From NCBI GenBank assembly GCA_964415295.1, contig CAYPYN010000004.1, positions 400,934 to 464,933 on the forward strand: DNA of 64,000 bases, read 5' to 3'. Of this stretch, positions 18,040 through 25,992 are shown piece after piece (within the stretch, counting starts at the first letter, position 1; each line of letters begins with the position of its first letter). The notes beneath the pieces are model-generated. The model had not been told where the DNA came from. It saw only the letters and a program-made list of their open reading frames with translations, and ran no database searches. A program made the position numbers and the translations under genes. Source of the stretch: SB21 sp964415295 (GTDB lineage: Bacteria; CLD3; SB21).

Positions 18040-18723
18040 TCAGAAAGAGATATTTAACCCTTCGATCACCGTCGTCGGGTGCGGATTGTCAGGATTGTCC
18101 AGGTTGTCAAAAGCCTCTATATGGTTCATATCGATCACCTCGATCTTATAAGACGCATCCTTAAGTCCGGTGATCGTGGCCTCGTAATAATCGTCTTTGA
18201 GTACAAAATCCGACACCTTGGATGTCGTAGCGACAACTTTCTTACCAACGATCTCGGATAATTTACATTTGAGTTTCGCAGTCTTGACCGGCCGGTCACG
18301 GTGATCGGTGACCCTAACCATTAAAGGCATACTTTTGTTTTGCCAATTGATATTATTGACCATCGTCTCTTCGAGTACCGTCAGCGTCGGAGCTACTACC
18401 GTGACGCTCGTCTGTCCGATCTTCGTGAATTTACCGTCCAGAACTTCGATCTCGACCTCGCCCGGGAAAGGGCTTGTAAACGTGGCCTGACTTCCTACAC
18501 CTTGAATCGTCTTGAAGTCGCTGAAATTACCTCCGCCCTTTCGGGACACGCAATTCAGATTCACATCGGTTTTGGCCGAGGTTACCGTAATCTTGGCTTC
18601 CTGGTCACCGGCCAATATAGTATCGGGCTCGATTTTGACCGTGGCCTGGGCATTTGTCATTTGCGTTACGGTCAAGCTAAGACCGACCAAGGCCAGCATA
18701 ACGAAACGGACTTTTCTTAACAT
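18040..18723 (-). CDS. Small exported beta-rich protein of unknown function
   Basis: A 227-residue protein with a signal peptide (about 1-26, cleavage near TNAQA). The mature part looks like two Ig-like beta domains: about 28-115 (VKIEPDTILAGDQEAKITV...) and about 118-227 (TVLEETMVNNINWQ..., then VTDHRDRPVKTAKLKCKL). It has two Cys (in NLNCVS and KLKCKL) that could form a disulfide. I do not recognise it. GGAAGG precedes the ATG. Its promoter contains a run of ten A's in the spacer (see the promoter entry), so expression may switch. It is the first gene of the long minus-strand run. Confidence 0.7.
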   Translation of the reverse strand: MLRKVRFVMLALVGLSLTVTQMTNAQATVKIEPDTILAGDQEAKITVTSAKTDVNLNCVSRKGGGNFSDFKTIQGVGSQATFTSPFPGEVEIEVLDGKFTKIGQTSVTVVAPTLTVLEETMVNNINWQNKSMPLMVRVTDHRDRPVKTAKLKCKLSEIVGKKVVATTSKVSDFVLKDDYYEATITGLKDASYKIEVIDMNHIEAFDNLDNPDNPHPTTVIEGLNISF

Positions 18724-18785
18724 AGGACCAACCCTTCCGATGAAAAGTAAAAACGATAAGAGGTTTAAAGTATTAATTAATAAGA

Positions 18786-18814
18786 ATAATAATGATTTTT
18801 TTTTTGGGTATCAA
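18786..18814 (-). promoter_or_regulatory. Promoter with a homopolymeric spacer for the 18040-18723 gene
   Basis: On the minus strand: -35 TTGATA (18809-18814), spacer of exactly 17 bases made of CCC, ten A's and TCAT, and -10 TATTAT (18786-18791). The A10 tract is 18796-18805. The start of transcription would fall near 18779, about 55 bases before the ATG. Change of one or two bases in the tract would move the spacing off 17, so this has the layout of a slipped-strand phase-variable promoter. That is inference from the sequence alone. Confidence 0.6.
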
Positions 18815-18858
18815 TATAAAATTTCAGCGGAATGACACGTCCGGCGGGGACATTTTTA

Positions 18859-18887
18859 TTGATTTTTAACGTTTTAAAAAATATATT
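18859..18887 (+). promoter_or_regulatory. Promoter for the YggS-DivIVA operon
   Basis: -35 TTGATT (18859-18864), 17-base A/T-rich spacer, -10 TATATT (18882-18887). Transcription would begin near 18894. This position lies inside the longest open frame of the next gene, which shows that the ATG at 18832 cannot be the start and favours the ATG at 18940. Confidence 0.65.
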
Positions 18888-18939
18888 CTTTTTAACCTTC
18901 GGACTGAAAAACATATCAGAATCTCACAGTGATACAAAC

Positions 18940-19890
18940 ATGAATGCTCCCGATATTACGGCTACTTCAGAATCCGAGCTCAATAATTCCGGTGAATCGT
19001 CCGCCAGACTGCAAAGCAGTTTTGAACTTGACTCAAGGCTATTTGACGACGATAAATTGGAGCAGATCAAAAGCAAGTTCCAGATCTACAAGGAATACGA
19101 CTCCTTCATCGAGGAACTGAACTACGACCAACTCAGGAATTTTTTGGAAGCCCTGATACGGACCGCCGTGGTTTTTTACAGCGAAGCGCTCAATATATCG
19201 GCTAATGAGAAGGACATCCGGGGCAAACTTGAGAACCTGCTGGACTACAAAACCCGGACGGGTTGCGCCGAACCTATCGACGCTTGTCTCAATGAAGGAT
19301 GTTATCACATCAACCCGGAATGCGCCGTACGAAAGATCAAAGAAGACATTCTGGCCATCGCGCAGATATTCGAATCACGGAAAAATCGCAGCCATATCCC
19401 GCACATAGCGATCGAACTGTTCTTTAAACGGCTGATCGAGAAGCAAAACTGCATAGGCCTGATCTTGTCGGATAAATTCGGAGCCCCAAAGGTTTTCACC
19501 ACCGATGGCAGCGGTATTTCCGCAATAATATCCGAAGGTATACGGCGGCTTTCGGATGCGATCACGGAGCATGAGTTCCGCTTTCCCCAGTTCGGAGAAC
19601 CTTATCTGGCTTTCAATCAGCGTTTTCCGATCGATGAGGAGCTGGCCAACAAATTGCAGGCCGTACAGAAGAATCCGCATTTGACCAAATACATCAAGAA
19701 GATCACGTTCAGCAGTATTGGGTTTGAGATCGCGCACGAGAAAATGATTCTTTCCGTCATTTACCTCGGAGATAACATGCTGGGCCAATTCCTCAAAAAG
19801 ATGATCGACGGCATCGAGCGGATCAAGATAGAAACCGACCCGGAAGCGAGGATTCGGTCGGGTTTCGGTAAGAACGTGGAACAAACATAG
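18940..19890 (+). CDS. Unknown protein with a Cys4 motif, first gene of the YggS-DivIVA operon
   Basis: About 316 residues from the ATG at 18940 (an upstream ATG at 18832 would add 36 odd hydrophobic residues, but a promoter lies within them). An acidic, low-complexity N-terminus (1-40) is followed by a helical part. Then comes a cluster C109-x6-C116-x4-C121-x6-C128, which could hold a metal ion. Residues about 165-300 have alternating strands and helices (GLILSDKFGAPKVFTT ... GFEIAHEKMILSVIYLGDN) that recall a roadblock/LC7-like or GAF-like fold; this is a weak guess. No known family recognised. It is followed 12 bases later by yggS. Confidence 0.7.
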   Translation: MNAPDITATSESELNNSGESSARLQSSFELDSRLFDDDKLEQIKSKFQIYKEYDSFIEELNYDQLRNFLEALIRTAVVFYSEALNISANEKDIRGKLENLLDYKTRTGCAEPIDACLNEGCYHINPECAVRKIKEDILAIAQIFESRKNRSHIPHIAIELFFKRLIEKQNCIGLILSDKFGAPKVFTTDGSGISAIISEGIRRLSDAITEHEFRFPQFGEPYLAFNQRFPIDEELANKLQAVQKNPHLTKYIKKITFSSIGFEIAHEKMILSVIYLGDNMLGQFLKKMIDGIERIKIETDPEARIRSGFGKNVEQT

Positions 19891-19902
19891 GACAAATAAT
19901 AT

Positions 19903-20685
19903 ATGAATGGAGATGCTTCATCGGTTGCGGAACGCACGGAGATCCTGTTGCGTAAGATAAATGAAGCCTGCGTACGTTCCGGCCGCCGTCCGGACGAGGT
20001 AAAACTGATCGCCGTTTCCAAAACGCACAGCGCGGATGCCATCCGCGAAGCCGTTCACGCCGGTCTGCGGCACATTGGTGAGAATAAAGTGCAGGAAGCT
20101 AAGGATAAGATCCCCCCTCTGCAGCACGATCCGCTCTTTAAGGAAGTACAATGGCATTACATCGGCCACCTGCAGACCAACAAAGTGCGACAGGCTGTAG
20201 AAATATTTGACATCATTCACTCTGTGGATTCCCAGCGGCTCGCGGCCGAGATCGACCGGCGCTCCTACACCAAAGACAAGATCATGCCGATCCTCATACA
20301 GGTCAATACTTCCCGGGAAAAGTCGAAGTACGGCGTGGATCCCGATGACACGCTGGAGGTAGTCAAACAGGTGTCTGAGCTCAAGAACGTTCGGATCAAG
20401 GGCCTGATGACCATCGGGGCGCTCACGGCCGCCACAGCCAACGATACGGTCAAGATCAGATCTTATTTTAAGAAGTTGAGAGAACTCAAAGAATTTATCG
20501 CCGAGCAGAGAATTCCCAATGTCGACATGGAATTCCTTTCCATGGGTATGAGCGGCGATTTTGAAATAGCGATCGAAGAAGGAGCCACGCACATCCGCGT
20601 CGGTACGGCCATTTTCGGAAAACGCAAACGGGCTACGAAGGCCGCTACGGCCTCCGCCGCCGGCAAACCGGAGGAAACCGAGTGA
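19903..20685 (+). CDS. YggS/PROSC-family pyridoxal phosphate homeostasis protein
   Basis: A 260-residue single-domain alanine-racemase-like barrel. The PLP-binding Lys40 lies in LIAVSKTH; other family motifs are GENKVQEA, WHYIGHLQTNK, IHSVDS, KGLMTIG and LSMGMSGDFEIAIEEG. Family members bind and buffer PLP and have no known racemase activity. A roughly 20-residue Ala/Lys-rich tail follows the usual end. It overlaps the DivIVA-domain gene by 4 bases (GTGA). In Gram-positive bacteria the YggS relative YlmE is also encoded near divIVA, so this is a conserved neighbourhood. Confidence 0.94.
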   Translation: MNGDASSVAERTEILLRKINEACVRSGRRPDEVKLIAVSKTHSADAIREAVHAGLRHIGENKVQEAKDKIPPLQHDPLFKEVQWHYIGHLQTNKVRQAVEIFDIIHSVDSQRLAAEIDRRSYTKDKIMPILIQVNTSREKSKYGVDPDDTLEVVKQVSELKNVRIKGLMTIGALTAATANDTVKIRSYFKKLRELKEFIAEQRIPNVDMEFLSMGMSGDFEIAIEEGATHIRVGTAIFGKRKRATKAATASAAGKPEETE

Positions 20686-21587
20686 GATTAGACACCACCG
20701 ACATCATGCATCAGGAGTTCAAACGAACGTTCAGGGGATACGATCCCCACGAGGTCTCGGCTTTTCTGGAAGTGGTCGCAGAGAATTCAACAGAGCTGAC
20801 AAGACAAAACTCGGAGCTCCAGAGAAAACTGAAAACCGCCGAGGAGGAACTGGAACAACTGAAGAGCCGTTTCGGAGAGAATGAAAAAGCCATGCAGGCC
20901 TATAAGCAGGAAATGGCCAAAGTGGAACGGCTGATGGACTCCAGGATGGAAGCCGATTTCCTCGTTCAGAAAGCCCGGGTCGAATCGGAAAAACTGGTGG
21001 CCGATGCAATAAAACAAGCGGACAAGATCCGTTCAGAAATCGCCTTGCTCAAGGATCAGCGCGCGAAAGTGGCCGCGCATCTGCGCGAATACCTGCGGTC
21101 GCAAATGACCTTGCTCGGCATCATCGACGATGGACAAACAGCCGGTCCAAACGAATCGGAGACTCTTGACGGACATGAAACGCCTGCCGCCATCGAGATT
21201 CAGACGGTCGAGATTGCCCAGGAGAAGTCTCCGTCCGCTGAAGAAAATAAGGTGGAACTTGTAGATCCCGAGAGCATCGACACATTCCTCAGCGACGTGG
21301 AACTTGACGACATCCCGCAGGAACTCGCGCATGCCCTGAACCGTTTCAAAGAACAGGAGGAGATCGCGGCCGAAACCGGCGATGATGAAAAGAAACAACA
21401 ATTACTCAGCGATCTGGACGCCTTGGCTCAGCATGCTACCGGCATGTTCAAGAAGGCCGACTTCCACAAAATGCTCGGAAACGACATCCACAAGCGGTCG
21501 GAGGAAATGATCAATCAGATCTACGCCGAACTTGAAAAGAAAAAAACATTAAATAAAGACAACTCCAACCCAAAGGAGCCGTCATGA
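20682..21587 (+). CDS. DivIVA-domain coiled-coil protein
   Basis: A 301-residue protein from a GTG that overlaps the yggS stop. Residues about 1-35 carry the DivIVA signature (DIMHQEFKRTFRGYDPHEVSAFLEVV), which in this family senses curved or polar membrane. Residues 35-145 form long coiled coils. An acidic linker (150-240) leads to a C-terminal module at 244-288 (DLDALAQHATGMFKKADF ... IYAELEKKK). This module is repeated as the next, separate gene. Likely a polar or septal organiser; function in this phylum is not established. It has 4-base overlaps on both sides, so it is tightly coupled to its neighbours. Confidence 0.88.
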   Translation: MRLDTTDIMHQEFKRTFRGYDPHEVSAFLEVVAENSTELTRQNSELQRKLKTAEEELEQLKSRFGENEKAMQAYKQEMAKVERLMDSRMEADFLVQKARVESEKLVADAIKQADKIRSEIALLKDQRAKVAAHLREYLRSQMTLLGIIDDGQTAGPNESETLDGHETPAAIEIQTVEIAQEKSPSAEENKVELVDPESIDTFLSDVELDDIPQELAHALNRFKEQEEIAAETGDDEKKQQLLSDLDALAQHATGMFKKADFHKMLGNDIHKRSEEMINQIYAELEKKKTLNKDNSNPKEPS

Positions 21588-21775
21588 GCGAAGAAAAAAA
21601 GGACGACAAGAAAAAAGCCATTGAGGATCTCGACAGCCTCAGCACCAACCCCACCGGTATCTTCAAGAAATCCGATTTCGACAAGATGCTCGGCGATTAC
21701 GCCAAAAAGAAGCCGGAAGACATGATCGACGACATTTACGCGGAACTTGAAAAGAAGAAATCGGAGAAGAAATGA
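21584..21775 (+). CDS. 63-residue stand-alone copy of the DivIVA-protein C-terminal module
   Basis: The whole protein is a charged N-terminus plus residues 15-59 that align without gaps to residues 244-288 of the preceding DivIVA-domain protein; I count 28 identities in 45 positions. Shared core: TG-x-FKK-x-DF-x-KMLG ... IYAELEKKK. ATGA overlaps with both the upstream DivIVA gene and the downstream phosphorylase gene support it as a real gene. No known domain recognised. It probably arose by local duplication and may bind the same partner as the longer protein. Confidence 0.8.
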   Translation: MSEEKKDDKKKAIEDLDSLSTNPTGIFKKSDFDKMLGDYAKKKPEDMIDDIYAELEKKKSEKK

Positions 21776-22593
21776 GCCAATACCTAGATGCGATTCAGGA
21801 AGCGTTCCGATACATACGAACCAAAACGAAGACCGAGACACCTGTCGGGATCATTCTGGGAACGGGACTCGGCGGACTTGCTCTGGAAATTCAGAAAGAG
21901 ACCGAGATACCGTATACCGATATCCCCCATTTCCCTACTTCCACCGTAGAGAGCCATGCGGGTAAGCTGATATTCGGTAAACTGGGCGGAAAACACGTTG
22001 TAGCCATGCAGGGTCGGTTTCATTTTTATGAAGGCTATACCATGGCGCAGATCACGTTCCCTGTCCGCGTGATGAAATTCCTCGGCGTCCAGACGCTTCT
22101 GGTATCCAATGCCTGCGGAGGGATGAATCCACAGTACCGGCCCGGCGACGTCATGATCATGGACGATCATATCAATTTGCTCGGCGATAATCCTCTTCGC
22201 GGGAAGAACGAAGATTCGCTCGGTCCCCGGTTTCCCGACATGAGCGAACCGTATTCCAAACGGCTTATCGCCATGGCGGAGCAGATCGCTCTGGACGAGA
22301 AAATCAAGGTTCAGCGCGGGGTCTATGTAGCCGTCATGGGTCCCAATCTTGAAACACGTGCGGAGTACCGTTTTCTTCGTTATATCGGCGCGGACGTGGT
22401 CGGCATGTCCACCATACCTGAAGTGATCGTGGCTCGGCACATGGGCATCGAATGCCTCGGATTCTCGATCGTGACCGACGAGTGTTTCCCGGATTCGCTG
22501 GAACCAGTGGATCTGCCGAAGATTATCAAGACCGCCGGGGAAGCGGAACCGAAGATGACGCGAATCATGAAACGCGTTGTGGAGAAGCTATAA
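21772..22593 (+). CDS. Purine nucleoside phosphorylase
   Basis: A 273-residue enzyme of the trimeric PNP family. Visible motifs: phosphate-binding GTGLGG (near 31-36), SHAGK, the MQGRFHFYEGY loop, NACGGMNP, the purine site GVYVAVMGPNLETRAE, and VGMSTIPEVIVA. It splits inosine and guanosine with phosphate into base and ribose-1-phosphate. It overlaps the small module gene by 4 bases and is followed 3 bases later by the DUF2905 gene, with GGAGAA as the latter's ribosome site. Confidence 0.95.
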   Translation: MSQYLDAIQEAFRYIRTKTKTETPVGIILGTGLGGLALEIQKETEIPYTDIPHFPTSTVESHAGKLIFGKLGGKHVVAMQGRFHFYEGYTMAQITFPVRVMKFLGVQTLLVSNACGGMNPQYRPGDVMIMDDHINLLGDNPLRGKNEDSLGPRFPDMSEPYSKRLIAMAEQIALDEKIKVQRGVYVAVMGPNLETRAEYRFLRYIGADVVGMSTIPEVIVARHMGIECLGFSIVTDECFPDSLEPVDLPKIIKTAGEAEPKMTRIMKRVVEKL

Positions 22594-22596
22594 ATA

Positions 22597-22818
22597 ATGT
22601 TTGATTTTCAATTCCTTGGGAAAAGCCTTATTGGATTTGGTCTGATCGTCACGCTGATCGGCGTCCTTGTTTTTTTCTCCGATAAGATCCCATTCATCGG
22701 GCGCCTGCCCGGTGACTTCTATATCAAAAAAGACAATTTTACCTTCTACTTCCCTTTGGCCACCGGCTTGCTGATCAGCTTCATCATTTCCCTGATACTC
22801 TGGCTTTTCAGAAAATAG
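22597..22818 (+). CDS. DUF2905-family small membrane protein
   Basis: A 73-residue protein with two transmembrane helices (about 7-27 and 48-70). Between them lies PFIGRLPGDFYIKKDNFTFYFPL, the conserved signature of the DUF2905 family. Function unknown in all members. It is the last gene of the plus-strand operon and converges on the gamma-glutamyltransferase gene 7 bases away. Confidence 0.9.
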   Translation: MFDFQFLGKSLIGFGLIVTLIGVLVFFSDKIPFIGRLPGDFYIKKDNFTFYFPLATGLLISFIISLILWLFRK

Positions 22819-22825
22819 CCGCCGG

Positions 22826-24505
22826 TCAATACCCTTCCGCCCATCCGTATCGCCTCGTATCCGCCTCACCGTAGATCAAACCGCTTTTCGGATCGATCCA
22901 GATCGAATGCGCATCACCGATGAATTCGGTTTCCTCGATCTTATGTCCTTTGGCGCGTAGCTGCGAGATCACCTCCGGGTGCCAACGGCCCCTTTCGATC
23001 AGTATGCGGTCGGGTTTCCACGTTTGGCTAAGCCTCGGCTGATCCACCGATCCACGCAAACTCAAATGATAATCTGTCATAGCGACAATGATCTGCGCTA
23101 CTGTATTGATGATCGTCTTCCCTCCCGGGGAACCGGTGACCAGGAAAGGTTTGCCGTTCTTTAGAACGATTGTAGGCGTCATCGAACTCAGCATACGTTT
23201 GCCGGGTTCGATCAGATTCTTATTGTGTTCCTTTTGTCCCGTGAAACCGTACACATCCGGCTCGATATTGAAATCATGCATCTCATTATTAAGCAGGAAA
23301 CCCAGGCCCTTGACCACCGCGCAGGAACCGAACCAATCTTCAAGCGTATAGGTATTGGATACGATATTGCCTTCGGCATCGATCACGGAGAAATGCGTCG
23401 TTTCACTAATTTCAGGATAATCCTCGCTTGCAAGCTCCTCACTGGATCGGGTCTTCCGAATATCGATTACTTTGGATAAGTCCTTTGCATAAGACTTTGA
23501 GATAAGGCGGTCGACTGGAACTTTTACGAAATCCGGATCACCCAAAAATCGCGCGCGGTCAAAAAAAGTGAGGCGCATGGATTCCGCGATCAGGTGATAC
23601 GTTTCTGCATGCCCGGGCTTTAGCTCAAAATTCTCCAGGATATTCAGCATTTCAATGACCGCGATACCGCCCGAAGATGGCGGCGGCATGCTGATGATCT
23701 CCAGCCCGCGATACGTGCTGCGAACGGGTGTCCTAACGACCGCCCCATAGTTTCGTAAATCCTCTATTGTCCAGATGCCGCCGTTTCGCGCTATTTCCTC
23801 TGCCATGGCATCAGCCAGCGGCCCTTCGTAAAATGCGTCTGCTCCGTGGTCGGCTATGGCTCTCAGTGTTCGCGCGAGATCTTTCTGGACGAGAAGTTCG
23901 CCGGCCCGGTAGGCCTGCCCGTCTTCCTTGAAAAAGATTTTTCTGGTTTCATCATACCGCGACAAATTGGAGCGATTGGATTCCAAATACGCCGCAAAGA
24001 CCGGGTTGAGCACAAATCCGTTTTCTGCAAGTTCCACCGCGGGCATCACGAGTTCCCGCCACGGACTCTTTCCATACTTCTTCCACGCGGTTTCCAGCCC
24101 GCGAACCGTTCCAGGAATTCCGGCCACCAGGTATCCATAATCACTCAACATTGTATCGAGCGTACCGTCAGGACGCAGGAACATCCGTGCGTGGGCTTTC
24201 ATGGGCGCTTTTTCACGATAATCGATAGCAACGGCCTCCCCATTTTTTGTTCGGATCATCATAAAGCCTCCGCCGCCGATATTTCCCGCCTGGGGATACG
24301 TCACGGCCAGGGCAAAAGCCGTTGCCACCGCCGCGTCTACTGCGTTACCGCCTTTTTTCAAGATGGAAACGCCTATCTTGGAAGCAAATTCGTCCACCGA
24401 TACCACCGCACCGCGTTGAGCAACAATGGATTTTTTCTGGGGAAAAGAATGTGGGGAAACAAAGATGAGCCAGCAAATAGCAGAAAGAAAGAACGTGTGC
24501 TTCAT
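22826..24505 (-). CDS. ggt: Gamma-glutamyltransferase (glutathione hydrolase)
   Basis: A 559-residue protein with a signal peptide (about 1-22). It has the family motifs: GGNAVDAAVATAFALAVTYPQ near the front, GIPGTVRG, and the autocleavage site with the catalytic Thr370 in ETTHFSVID. Cleavage before Thr370 would give large and small subunits. Later motifs are SMTPTIV and GSPGGKTIINT. It is exported and removes the gamma-glutamyl group from glutathione and similar peptides. The lid-loop region (FLLNNEMHDF) is present. Gene stands alone; 109 bases separate it from the GAF gene. Confidence 0.95.
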   Translation of the reverse strand: MKHTFFLSAICWLIFVSPHSFPQKKSIVAQRGAVVSVDEFASKIGVSILKKGGNAVDAAVATAFALAVTYPQAGNIGGGGFMMIRTKNGEAVAIDYREKAPMKAHARMFLRPDGTLDTMLSDYGYLVAGIPGTVRGLETAWKKYGKSPWRELVMPAVELAENGFVLNPVFAAYLESNRSNLSRYDETRKIFFKEDGQAYRAGELLVQKDLARTLRAIADHGADAFYEGPLADAMAEEIARNGGIWTIEDLRNYGAVVRTPVRSTYRGLEIISMPPPSSGGIAVIEMLNILENFELKPGHAETYHLIAESMRLTFFDRARFLGDPDFVKVPVDRLISKSYAKDLSKVIDIRKTRSSEELASEDYPEISETTHFSVIDAEGNIVSNTYTLEDWFGSCAVVKGLGFLLNNEMHDFNIEPDVYGFTGQKEHNKNLIEPGKRMLSSMTPTIVLKNGKPFLVTGSPGGKTIINTVAQIIVAMTDYHLSLRGSVDQPRLSQTWKPDRILIERGRWHPEVISQLRAKGHKIEETEFIGDAHSIWIDPKSGLIYGEADTRRYGWAEGY

Positions 24506-24614
24506 GACTTCATATTATCCTGGCCAACGATCGTTCAGGCCATTTCCCAGCCCAATTGCAGGAGGGTAACATATGAAACTAAGCCGATCGGGCGTTCTGT
24601 GAATGCGTTGAATG

Positions 24615-25085
24615 TTACAAACCGCTTTTCTTAACCAAAACCGCCATCTTCTCGGCATACGGGGTAATGATCGGCACGGCACTTCTCAGCTTATCGTAAA
24701 TCGGTTCCGTCGAGTCAATCGTCATGGTGCCTATGACTTTTTTCAGGTTCGCCACATCCGGATCAAAGAGCGGCAAGGCCAGGATCACTCTCAAGCCGGA
24801 TTTCACCTTCTTTTCTTCTTCCTGGGCGATCCACTGCACTTCTTTACCGAGATCGGTGATCTCTTCTTTTTTTGTGTTCCACGCTTTGCCCGAACACCCC
24901 TGCCCTTTCGACAACGTGATCTTCACTTCTTCACCGTCAAAACCGTCCGTATGTGCGATCATCTGCAGTTTAGAGGTTTTAGGACTCATGATGTTGATGC
25001 GCAAATGCCTCACACCAAGTTCTTTGAGTAAAAATGATTTGATCTCGTTAAGAAGATTATTGATCTCAGATATATCGCCGCTCAT
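24615..25085 (-). CDS. Single GAF-domain protein
   Basis: A 156-residue protein that is one GAF-like domain. Features: N-terminal helix, strand with RINIMSPKTSKLQMIAHTDG, then KGQGCSGKAWNTKKEEI (the usual G-x-G-x-x-G-x-A-x loop) and a final VIGTMTIDSTEPIYD strand followed by a helix. One Cys (GCSG) lies in the ligand loop; the full Cys pattern of free-Met sulfoxide reductase is not visible. An excellent ribosome site (AAGGAGA, 6 bases before the ATG) is present. Partner and ligand unknown. Confidence 0.8.
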   Translation of the reverse strand: MSGDISEINNLLNEIKSFLLKELGVRHLRINIMSPKTSKLQMIAHTDGFDGEEVKITLSKGQGCSGKAWNTKKEEITDLGKEVQWIAQEEEKKVKSGLRVILALPLFDPDVANLKKVIGTMTIDSTEPIYDKLRSAVPIITPYAEKMAVLVKKSGL

Positions 25086-25153
25086 ATAAATCTCCTTGAT
25101 TGGTTAACGAATTCTCAAAGGGGAGCCGGTCTGACGAAATAACTTAATGGATT

Positions 25154-25186
25154 ATTAGCAAATTGAAAAGAGATTTATCTGCTAAT
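25154..25186. repeat. Inverted repeat in the leader of the GAF gene
   Basis: ATTAGCA (25154-25160) and TGCTAAT (25180-25186) are perfect 7-base arms separated by 19 bases, in an A/T-rich 163-base gap between the methyltransferase and GAF genes. It could be an operator or a weak mRNA hairpin. A TTGACA lies at 25228-25233 on the minus strand, but the -10 at correct spacing is poor, so I do not call a promoter. Confidence 0.35.
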
Positions 25187-25248
25187 CTTTAATCTACTTA
25201 CTCAAAATTCAGACAAAAGAAACGGCTTGTCAATTGTATTTATATATA

Positions 25249-25827
25249 CTACGTCTTCGCGGCCAGAAACTGAGTTTGTATCAGCTTCCGGCTGTGTTTC
25301 ATTACCTGCCACCCGCTATGAGACAGCATTTCAATAGCCCTGTTAGTATCATGCAGAAATAATCGGCGGCCGTGGATCCACCGAAGATGATTAAACAGGA
25401 TCGGCGGTGAAAAAGTTATACACAGGTAAGCGTTAGGTCTGGCTACCCTGAGAAACTCCGATAACACGGCCTTGGGATCCGCCACATATTCCATGACGCC
25501 TATACACAGGATGACATCTATCGAACAGTCGTCCAAACCGGTATTGTCAGCCGGTGCTAATTTGGTATACACCGAAGCGTGCCGGGGAGCTCTTGACAAC
25601 ATGGCATCCGTAGAATCCAGACATAAAATGCTGACTCTCCGCTCAAGACTCAGAACGATGCGCGCCCCGTTGCCGTCCCCGCAACCGGCATCCAGCACCG
25701 CATCACCGTCGCGGAGAACCGATGCGATCATTTCTCTGACGGAGAGATTTTCTTTCTCCAGTATCCGGCCAAAAGGGAATACATTTCTGAACACAAGATA
25801 AAGAAACGATTTGATTTTCCAGAACAT
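25249..25827 (-). CDS. Class I SAM-dependent methyltransferase
   Basis: A 192-residue protein with a short hydrophobic/basic N-terminus and a Rossmann methyltransferase fold: motif I VLDAGCGDGNG (about 44-54), an acidic residue ending strand 2 (ILCLDSTDAML) and motif IV DVILCIGVMEYV, followed by VLSEFLRVARPNAYLCIT. This is the Methyltransf_11 type. Substrate cannot be told. It has its own strong promoter, divergent from dapD. Confidence 0.85.
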   Translation of the reverse strand: MFWKIKSFLYLVFRNVFPFGRILEKENLSVREMIASVLRDGDAVLDAGCGDGNGARIVLSLERRVSILCLDSTDAMLSRAPRHASVYTKLAPADNTGLDDCSIDVILCIGVMEYVADPKAVLSEFLRVARPNAYLCITFSPPILFNHLRWIHGRRLFLHDTNRAIEMLSHSGWQVMKHSRKLIQTQFLAAKT

Positions 25828-25862
25828 TTACTGATAAATCCTATGCGGTCATTTCCAAAAAA

Positions 25863-25891
25863 AGTTTAATTACAAAAATGTTTTTTGTCAA
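25863..25891 (-). promoter_or_regulatory. Promoter for the methyltransferase gene
   Basis: Minus strand: -35 TTGACA (25886-25891), 17-base spacer, -10 TAAACT (25863-25868). Transcription would start near 25856, about 29 bases before the ATG. Confidence 0.65.
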
Positions 25892-25916
25892 ATGGTATCG
25901 GATGCCTTTTTTCAAT

Positions 25917-25945
25917 TTGAATTTTGATATTCATATTTCTATTTT
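25917..25945 (+). promoter_or_regulatory. Promoter for dapD
   Basis: -35 TTGAAT (25917-25922), 17-base spacer, -10 TATTTT (25940-25945), about 48 bases before the dapD ATG. It stands back-to-back with the methyltransferase promoter, about 25 bases away. Confidence 0.5.
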
Positions 25946-25992
25946 AGTCAAACAACCAAGCTTGGACGACTCCATTATTACGGAAATAACCC

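Noticed and set aside
24573..24602. Nine-codon plus-strand ORF with a perfect AGGAGG ribosome site in the ggt-GAF gap
   Set aside because: It looks like a leader peptide, but no gene follows on that strand for over 1 kb, and the codons show no run of one amino acid. Probably chance.
25205..25233. Promoter for the GAF gene from TTGACA at 25228-25233
   Set aside because: The -35 is perfect but the matching -10 (GAATTT or TGAATT) is poor.
25086..25248. tRNA or small RNA gene in the 163-base gap
   Set aside because: No cloverleaf pattern, no GGTTCGA-type loop and no CCA end; only a short inverted repeat.
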